Assembly: GCA_910586285.1 (NCBI GenBank) | Contig: CAJUGR010000022.1 | Coordinates: forward strand, 1 to 18,251 | From: an uncultured Erysipelotrichaceae bacterium | GTDB taxonomy: Bacteria > Bacillota_I > Bacilli_A > Erysipelotrichales > Erysipelotrichaceae | DNA length: 18,251 nucleotides | Reading direction: 5' to 3' | Shown here: positions 13,749 through 18,251 of the stretch, piece after piece | How positions within the stretch are numbered: position 1 is the stretch's first letter | How the letters are laid out: each line of letters begins with the position of its first letter | Translations under genes and position numbers: made by a program | The notes under the pieces: model-generated | What the model saw: only the letters and a program-made list of their open reading frames with translations | What the model was told of the DNA's origin: nothing | The model's database searches: none

Positions 13749-14201
13749 CTATAAACCCTCCGCAATGGTTTTATATACCTCATTGGATGCGCAGAATTCA
13801 AACCGGCGTGTAGTTTCATCCACAATATGAATACGAATGGTGAGCGCTTGCGACGGTAATTGATCCTTGATGAAATGCGCCCATTCAACAACGCAAATCG
13901 CATCTTCATCAAAAATTTCATCAAATCCCAAATCCTGCGTAATCCCTTCCATTCGATAGGCATCCATATGATGTAAAAAACGACCGTCATCCATACGATA
14001 GCTTTTTAATATCGTAAATGTCGGTGAATTGATGACTTTCGTAACACCTAATGCTTTCCCCAATGCTTTCACAAAAGTCGTTTTTCCTGCCCCCAGATCT
14101 CCTTCCAACAGGATCAGCATCGTCATGCCGTGAACTCTTTTTGCCAATGATCGGGCAAGTTCATCACTTTCCTGTACGGAATGAACGATATATTCGCTCA
14201 A
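13749..14201 (-). CDS. tsaE: tRNA t6A biosynthesis ATPase TsaE
   Basis: The 150-aa product is the P-loop ATPase of the t6A complex. Walker A GDLGAGKTT lies at 34-42, followed by the family motif NSPTFTILKSY (58-68) and VVEWAHFI (103-110 region, from the EWxE-like segment). The start is a TTG at 14199-14201, 2 nt after the femX stop, with GAAGGG about 6 nt upstream. No ATG occurs in frame before residue 26, and starting there would cut into the N-terminal fold. Length is normal for the family. Confidence 0.95.
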   Translation of the reverse strand: MSEYIVHSVQESDELARSLAKRVHGMTMLILLEGDLGAGKTTFVKALGKALGVTKVINSPTFTILKSYRMDDGRFLHHMDAYRMEGITQDLGFDEIFDEDAICVVEWAHFIKDQLPSQALTIRIHIVDETTRRFEFCASNEVYKTIAEGL

Positions 14202-14203
14202 AA

Positions 14204-15406
14204 TTATCCCTTCTTCCTTTGCGCCAGCACTTTCATCGCCATCCGATATAAGAGCTTCCGATAGGGAATCTCAAATTCCCCGATATATTCATTGATAATC
14301 GGATGAAAATTCGCTTTGAATTTTGTTAACCCCCCTTTGAAATCGCCCTCGATTCCTCCCATATTACAGGAAGTACAACCATGATCAAAACTCCATTTCA
14401 TACAAGAATAGAAAGAAAGATACGGTGCCATATAGCGTTTATATGTATCATCCATCCCCGCATAAAGCAGTTCCGCCGTTTCTCCGTATTTCACGCAAAG
14501 CGCCCCCGCACCGATCACCCGATCACCGTATTCTTGAATATGTTCCTGTAATTCTTTTGTTTCACGGGTATAAGAGGCAAGCTGTTCTTCCAAGGTAAAG
14601 CGTTTTTTCTTCGCATTTTCCGGACACTTTGATAACGCGTCCTGCGTATTGAACAAGCGTTGTTTGGAATCCTCATAAAGCTTCTTTAACGGAACCCACA
14701 CCAGTACGATGATTGCATCCTCTTGATATGTCTCCATCAATTTACGGAAATAATCTTCATCACGCAAAGCAATACTCTTTCTTTCTTCCGTGTGGCGCAT
14801 GATCGCCGCAAAATCCTCCACCGCCTTATCATCGCAATATTCTACTTCCAAAAATTTCTTCTCTGTGATATGCAGTGCCTTTTTCGCACTTTTAGGCAAC
14901 TGCTCCTTGAAATTTTCACAAGCGTAAACATTGGCATGATAGCGCGGTTGAATGGTTTCATCAATCGCTGTTGTGAATCCTTTAAACCGGGCATTTACCT
15001 GCCGCAAGCGATGAATCACCTGATGGGACAATTCATAGCGATTTTCATTCACTTCTGTGATCAAATAATCATTACAATGAATGGCCGGATCCATGGTGAG
15101 ATATACAGCGTGCTGCTTACGAGCATATTTCTTCATATGATCAAAAAAGAACTGTACCAGCACATCATTTTCATAATCCATGATCGGTCCTCGCGGTGTA
15201 TAGAAAACACTCAAGGATAACGGTAGTCGCTTGATCAACACCAAAGCCGATGCCAATAGTTTCCCGTTTTCTTTCACACCGACTATGGCATGATCCCAGT
15301 TATCTTTCACCTGCGCCCAGCGACTGGATTGTAATAAATTACATAACGGATGTGCCTTCACAAATTCATCATGTTCCTGTGGTGTTATATCGGTAATAAA
15401 CTCCAT
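14204..15406 (-). CDS. FemX/FemAB-family aminoacyltransferase (peptidoglycan interpeptide bridge)
   Basis: The 400-aa product belongs to the FemABX family. These cytoplasmic enzymes take amino acids from aminoacyl-tRNA and add them to the stem peptide of lipid II. It shows two GNAT-like halves: LLQSSRWAQVKDNW (24-37) in the first, and YLSFYSCMKWSFDHG (329-343) with CNMGGIEGDFKGGLTKFK (347-364) in the second. A charged helical hairpin at about 238-296 is the coiled-coil arm of the family. KGGLTKFKANF is the family's typical end segment. Which amino acid and stem position it uses cannot be read from the sequence. The ATG has AAGGA 9 nt upstream. It is the first gene of the operon with tsaE-tsaB-rimI-tsaD, 2 nt before tsaE. 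Confidence 0.92.
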   Translation of the reverse strand: MEFITDITPQEHDEFVKAHPLCNLLQSSRWAQVKDNWDHAIVGVKENGKLLASALVLIKRLPLSLSVFYTPRGPIMDYENDVLVQFFFDHMKKYARKQHAVYLTMDPAIHCNDYLITEVNENRYELSHQVIHRLRQVNARFKGFTTAIDETIQPRYHANVYACENFKEQLPKSAKKALHITEKKFLEVEYCDDKAVEDFAAIMRHTEERKSIALRDEDYFRKLMETYQEDAIIVLVWVPLKKLYEDSKQRLFNTQDALSKCPENAKKKRFTLEEQLASYTRETKELQEHIQEYGDRVIGAGALCVKYGETAELLYAGMDDTYKRYMAPYLSFYSCMKWSFDHGCTSCNMGGIEGDFKGGLTKFKANFHPIINEYIGEFEIPYRKLLYRMAMKVLAQRKKG

Positions 15407-15442
15407 AGATCGGATTCCTTTCTGTTAGTCTTATATGACAAG

Positions 15443-15523
15443 AAAAACCCATCCCAAATGCTTGGGATAACTCTCTGAAATCGTTATATACGTATTCTAA
15501 GCGATGTAAGAAATGAATCGTAT
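15443..15523 (-). promoter_or_regulatory. Structured mRNA leader of the femX-tsa operon; candidate attenuator
   Basis: The leader between the putative promoter and femX folds into two hairpins. The upstream one pairs ATACGATTC (15515-15523) with GAATACGTAT (15488-15497), 9 bp with one bulged base and a 17-nt loop. The downstream one pairs ATCCCAA (15462-15468) with TTGGGAT (15451-15457), 4-nt loop, followed by GGGTTTTTC. The second resembles an intrinsic terminator placed about 35 nt before the femX ATG, so conditional termination is plausible. I recognise no known riboswitch class. There is no T-box sequence. Confidence 0.5.
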
Positions 15524-15553
15524 CTCCATTTTTAGCTCGCCAGAATCCTATTT

Positions 15554-15559
15554 ATTATA
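15554..15559 (-). promoter_or_regulatory. Putative extended -10 promoter of the femX-tsa operon
   Basis: TGCTATAAT on the minus strand (TATAAT at 15554-15559) is an extended -10. The -35 position at 17 nt reads TAACAA, which is poor. The leader to femX would be about 140 nt. The same TGCTATAAT occurs before rex. Confidence 0.55.
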
Positions 15560-15710
15560 GCATAAATCATAATAGATTGTTATTACTATTCCCAATTTAT
15601 AACATCGCATTCGAGCATCACACAGGTTTACATAGAATGGAAAAGTTTCTGTTAAATACGTGATCAAGTTATCATATAACCTTCCTCCGGCAGTAATCAA
15701 TGGCGATAAT
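15560..15710. other. Gene-free stretch between lysR and the femX promoter
   Basis: I see no gene and no good terminator for lysR. The only hairpin, GTTAT-ATG-ATAAC near 15671-15683, has 5 bp and no U run. GGAGGAAGG precedes an ATG here on the minus strand, but the frame stops after three codons. Another frame is open for about 50 codons without a start codon and without any resemblance I recognise. Confidence 0.4.
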
Positions 15711-16622
15711 CTATTCGGATATATCGTTATAGCTGATTTCCTTCAGTAAAAATTTATAGAATGTATCCGCCGCAAGACTCTTTCCGCGGCCTTTATCTGA
15801 AATGATCTCAATCGATCGTTTGGGAATATCACAAGAAAGATGGATTTGAATCAGCTTCCTTTCTTCCAATAGTGGCAGCGCCAGTTTCTTTGGCACAAAA
15901 CCGATACCCAAATTGCTTACAATCAGCGGCAACATCAAATTCGATGTGGCCACTTCCATATCCGGCTCCAAATCAATTCCATGAGAGATAAAAAAGTTCT
16001 TATATAAATGATAGGTGGCGCTCTCTCTGCCCAACCCGATCCACGGATACTCTTTTACTTCTTCCAACGCTAAAGACGCTTTACCCAAATTTGCATATTG
16101 CGATCCGCCAACTAATATTTCTTCAAAATCAAGCACTTTGATACCGGAAAGCATTTTAGGAACATCGAAAGGATTGGTAATTACAGCCAGATCCAACTTC
16201 CCACTAATCAGATGCTTTATCGTTTCCGGTGTCGTATGATTATGAATTTTGATTCGAATGAAAGGATAGTCCTGCTTAAAGCGATGTAAAATATCTAACA
16301 GAAACAGATGAAGTGCAGTTTCGGTTGCGCCGATTTCCACCGTACCGTATCGCTGTGAGTTTTGTCGGCTGATTTCTTCCTGCGCATTCAGAAAATGCTT
16401 GTATGCGACCTCCACATGAGAATAGAGAAATTCCCCTTCCTCGGTTAAACGGATTCCTCTCGCCTCACGAATAAACAATCGACAATTTAACTGGGCTTCT
16501 AATAATTTCATCACTCGTGTAACATTAGGTTGATTGCGGCCTAAGGCACTGGCTGCTTTTGTGATATTTCCGTACTTTGCCACAAAATAAAAGATTTTAT
16601 AATATTCAAAATTGATATCCAT
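15711..16622 (-). CDS. LysR-family transcriptional regulator
   Basis: The 303-aa product is a LysR-type regulator of normal length. The N-terminal winged helix-turn-helix covers residues 1-60 (YFVAKYGNITKAASALGRNQ, then NVTRVMKLLEAQLNCRLFIR), followed by the linker helix. The periplasmic-binding-like effector domain runs from about 90 (GTVEIGATETALHLFLLDIL) to the end. It is divergent from the MATE exporter gene, the classical LysR arrangement, so it probably controls that gene. The effector is unknown. AGGAG lies 15 nt before the ATG, longer than usual, and no alternative start lies between them, so translation may be weak. Confidence 0.93.
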   Translation of the reverse strand: MDINFEYYKIFYFVAKYGNITKAASALGRNQPNVTRVMKLLEAQLNCRLFIREARGIRLTEEGEFLYSHVEVAYKHFLNAQEEISRQNSQRYGTVEIGATETALHLFLLDILHRFKQDYPFIRIKIHNHTTPETIKHLISGKLDLAVITNPFDVPKMLSGIKVLDFEEILVGGSQYANLGKASLALEEVKEYPWIGLGRESATYHLYKNFFISHGIDLEPDMEVATSNLMLPLIVSNLGIGFVPKKLALPLLEERKLIQIHLSCDIPKRSIEIISDKGRGKSLAADTFYKFLLKEISYNDISE

Positions 16623-16676
16623 ATATTTTTTATATTTCTCCTATGTACTATATATATTTTTAATATTCCTACAAAC

Positions 16677-16707
16677 ATATTATAATATATTCTCAGAAAG
16701 ATGTGAA
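16677..16707 (-). promoter_or_regulatory. lysR promoter sharing a palindromic -10 with the MATE promoter
   Basis: On the minus strand TTCACA (16702-16707) and TATAAT (16679-16684) are 17 nt apart, a good SigA promoter for lysR. The -10 is part of a perfect 12-bp palindrome ATATTATAATAT (16677-16688), so a TATAAT also reads on the plus strand at 16681-16686 for the MATE gene. The plus-strand -35 is weak (TTTTAA at 16658-16663), as is common for activator-dependent promoters. Confidence 0.6.
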
Positions 16708-16725
16708 GAAGAAAGGGTAACATTT

Positions 16726-18069
16726 ATGAATCAAGATTTAACAGTAGGAAAACCGGAAAAAGTATTATGGAAATTTTGCCTTCCATTATTTGGAAGTATT
16801 ATTTTTCAACAGCTTTACAATATTGCGGATAGTCTGGTAGCAGGAAAATTCATTGGAGAAAATGCTTTAGCGGCAGTGGGAAACAGTTATGAAGTTACAT
16901 TAATCTTTATTGCTTTTGCGTTTGGCTGCAATATGGGTTGTTCCGTAATTGTTTCACAGCTGTTTGGCGCAAAAGAATACCGCCGGCTGAAGACAGCTAT
17001 ATCCACAGCCTGTATTTTTGCGGCGATTCTCTGTGGGATATTGATGCTTATCGGTATATTCGGTTGTACCCCTTTATTACAACTCATTCATACACCGGAA
17101 GAATTATTGGCAAGTTCAAGATTATATCTGGATATTTATATATGGGGATTACCTTTTGTATTCTTTTACAATATTGCGACCGGTATTTTCTCCGCATTGG
17201 GTGATTCCAAAACTCCCTTTTATTTTCTGGCGGTATCCTCTGCCTCCAACATTGCGGTGGATATGCTGTTCGTAAAAATGTTTAATATGGGAATATCGGG
17301 TGTCGCATGGGCAACATTTCTGTGTCAGGGTATCAGTTGTGTTCTGGCCGTTATTGCCATATGGATACGACTTAAAGACATCACGGTTGCGGAGGAATCG
17401 CTCCTCTTTGATTGGGAACTTTTAAAAAGAATTATGGTGATTGCGATCCCCAGTATTTTACAACAAAGTTTTATCTCAGTAGGAAATATATTAATCCAAA
17501 GCGTGATTAATGGCTTCGGAGCTTCTGTGATGGCCGGTTATTCCGCTGCCGTAAAATTGAATAACATGGTCATTACATCCCTTACTACCATTGGTAACGG
17601 TATTTCCAATTTCTCAGCGCAGAATCTCGGCGCGCATAGATTTGACCGCATCAAAGATTGCTTTTATGCGGGGATCAAAATGGTGTGGTATCTGTGCATT
17701 CCGTTCTGCTTTCTTTATATGTTATTCGGCAAATACTTGCTACTTCTTTTCATGGAAGAAGGAGCTAGCGCAGCACTTATGGCTGGCCGACAATTTTTAT
17801 GGATACTCGCTCCCTTCTATTTCATCGTATCAGCTAAATTGATAGCAGATGGGATATTGCGAGGGATTAGTGCTATGCGTCAGTTTATGATTAGCACTTT
17901 CATTGATTTAATTCTGCGTGTGATTTTGGCATTCATACTTTCCGATTGGACACAATCTGCTTTAGGTATATGGTGCGCATGGCCAATCGGTTGGAGTATC
18001 TCCATGATCTGTTCCATCTTCTTTTATAAAAGTAATGTAAAAAAACTGACGGAAAATAAATCCACATAA
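16726..18069 (+). CDS. MATE-family multidrug/solute efflux transporter
   Basis: The 447-aa membrane protein has about 12 helices in two homologous halves, the MatE fold. MATE proteins export cationic drugs or metabolites using a Na+ or H+ gradient. Family features are FQQLYNIADSLVAGKFIGENALAAVGNS near residues 25-52, SQLFGAKEY (about 78-86), GIFSALGDSKTPFY (about 157-170), and in the second half ISNFSAQNLGAHRFDRIKDCF. The frame is open to 16612, but the proper start is the ATG at 16726, with GAAGAAAGGG 8 nt upstream. The extra N-terminal part would be read from the lysR start region. It is the only intact plus-strand gene here, divergent from lysR, and it is followed by a terminator. Confidence 0.94.
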   Translation: MNQDLTVGKPEKVLWKFCLPLFGSIIFQQLYNIADSLVAGKFIGENALAAVGNSYEVTLIFIAFAFGCNMGCSVIVSQLFGAKEYRRLKTAISTACIFAAILCGILMLIGIFGCTPLLQLIHTPEELLASSRLYLDIYIWGLPFVFFYNIATGIFSALGDSKTPFYFLAVSSASNIAVDMLFVKMFNMGISGVAWATFLCQGISCVLAVIAIWIRLKDITVAEESLLFDWELLKRIMVIAIPSILQQSFISVGNILIQSVINGFGASVMAGYSAAVKLNNMVITSLTTIGNGISNFSAQNLGAHRFDRIKDCFYAGIKMVWYLCIPFCFLYMLFGKYLLLLFMEEGASAALMAGRQFLWILAPFYFIVSAKLIADGILRGISAMRQFMISTFIDLILRVILAFILSDWTQSALGIWCAWPIGWSISMICSIFFYKSNVKKLTENKST

Positions 18070-18073
18070 AAAG

Positions 18074-18119
18074 GGCAGTGCCAAATTGAATTACTTAGTT
18101 TGGTACTGTCATATTTTTT
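18074..18119 (+). terminator. Intrinsic terminator of the MATE gene
   Basis: GGCAGTGCCAAA (18074-18085) pairs with TTTGGTACTGTC (18099-18110), 12 bp with two G-U pairs and a 13-nt loop. The sequence then reads ATATTTTTT. It starts 5 nt after the MATE stop codon. Confidence 0.85.
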
Positions 18120-18196
18120 ATCTCATCCGTTCATACTTTGTTTCTAACCACAGAAATTATTTTTATTCTGCATTGAATTTCGATTTCATATAATAG

Positions 18197-18221
18197 AAAA
18201 AAAGACTCACATGAGTGAGTC
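18197..18221 (-). terminator. Intrinsic terminator of a minus-strand gene entering from the right edge
   Basis: On the minus strand GACTCAC (18215-18221) pairs with GTGAGTC (18204-18210), 7 bp with a 4-nt loop, followed by seven T. It faces the MATE terminator, so two convergent units end here. The gene it serves lies beyond the window. One minus-strand frame ends with TGA at 18220-18222 (last residues EDSTLPVY) and may be its last codons, but this is too short to call. Confidence 0.8.
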
Positions 18222-18251
18222 AGTAGACCGGCAATGTGCTATCTTCACGCT

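Noticed and set aside
14723..15220. 165-codon open frame on the plus strand
   Set aside because: It lies wholly antisense to the femX-like gene, has no ribosome binding site, and its peptide resembles no protein family.
15591..15710. Open frame of about 50 codons on the minus strand between lysR and femX (contains GRLYDNLITYLTETFPFY)
   Set aside because: It has no start codon with a ribosome binding site, overlaps the end of lysR in another frame, and matches nothing I recognise. It could be a gene relic but cannot be supported.
1..18251. CRISPR array, intact insertion sequence, prophage or known defence operon
   Set aside because: No regularly spaced repeats, transposase, integrase, nuclease or toxin-antitoxin pair was found. 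The AlbA_2 gene alone does not make a defence system.

Overview
The window looks like a piece of chromosome from a spore-forming, low-to-moderate GC Firmicute. Erysipelotrichia-type or related gut Firmicutes fit best, but this is inferred from the gene set and was not tested by any search. The evidence is a spoVAF-type spore germination gene, a T-box leader on an aminoacyl-tRNA synthetase gene, a Rex redox repressor, consensus SigA-like promoters (TTGnnn, 17 bp, TATAAT), strong GGAGG ribosome binding sites, and intrinsic terminators with long U runs. All genes but one lie on the minus strand. The exception is a MATE exporter at the right end.

Read in the direction of transcription (right to left), the layout is as follows. 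(1) At the right edge is the + strand MATE transporter gene, divergent from a LysR-type regulator gene. Their promoters share one palindromic -10 element. Two terminators close the right edge. (2) A tightly packed operon follows: femX-like, tsaE, tsaB, rimI, tsaD. Genes overlap by 4 nt or are separated by 0-2 nt, and the operon sits behind a leader of about 145 nt with two hairpins. tsaE, tsaB and tsaD make the tRNA t6A modification. rimI is the usual companion acetyltransferase. The FemX-like enzyme should transfer amino acids from aminoacyl-tRNA onto peptidoglycan precursors. (3) rex, with its own extended -10 promoter, is followed by a T-box leader and asnS, then a clear terminator. (4) A stretch of about 510 nt without an intact gene holds the relic of a deleted AAA-type ATPase gene, a large imperfect inverted repeat, and the promoter of the next operon. 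(5) An operon of a LicD-family phosphotransferase, a membrane-anchored amidase_3-like protein lacking most catalytic residues, and an ABC-F ATPase. (6) A single AlbA_2/Schlafen-type putative transcriptional regulator gene with its own promoter, next to a dense cluster of inverted repeats. (7) A single SIS-domain sugar-phosphate isomerase/deglycase-like gene with a terminator. (8) spoVAF, followed by a small four-helix membrane protein gene with its own consensus promoter.

The main themes are tRNA use (t6A synthesis, a tRNA-sensing T-box, AsnRS, a tRNA-dependent peptidoglycan enzyme, an ABC-F ribosome factor) and the envelope or spore (FemX-like, LicD, amidase-like, SpoVAF). I see no CRISPR array, rRNA, tRNA, intact insertion sequence, prophage or obvious defence island. 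The most unusual items are the catalytically degenerate amidase between licD and the ABC-F gene, the structured leader of the femX-tsa operon, the inverted-repeat cluster at 4769-4828, and the ATPase pseudogene.
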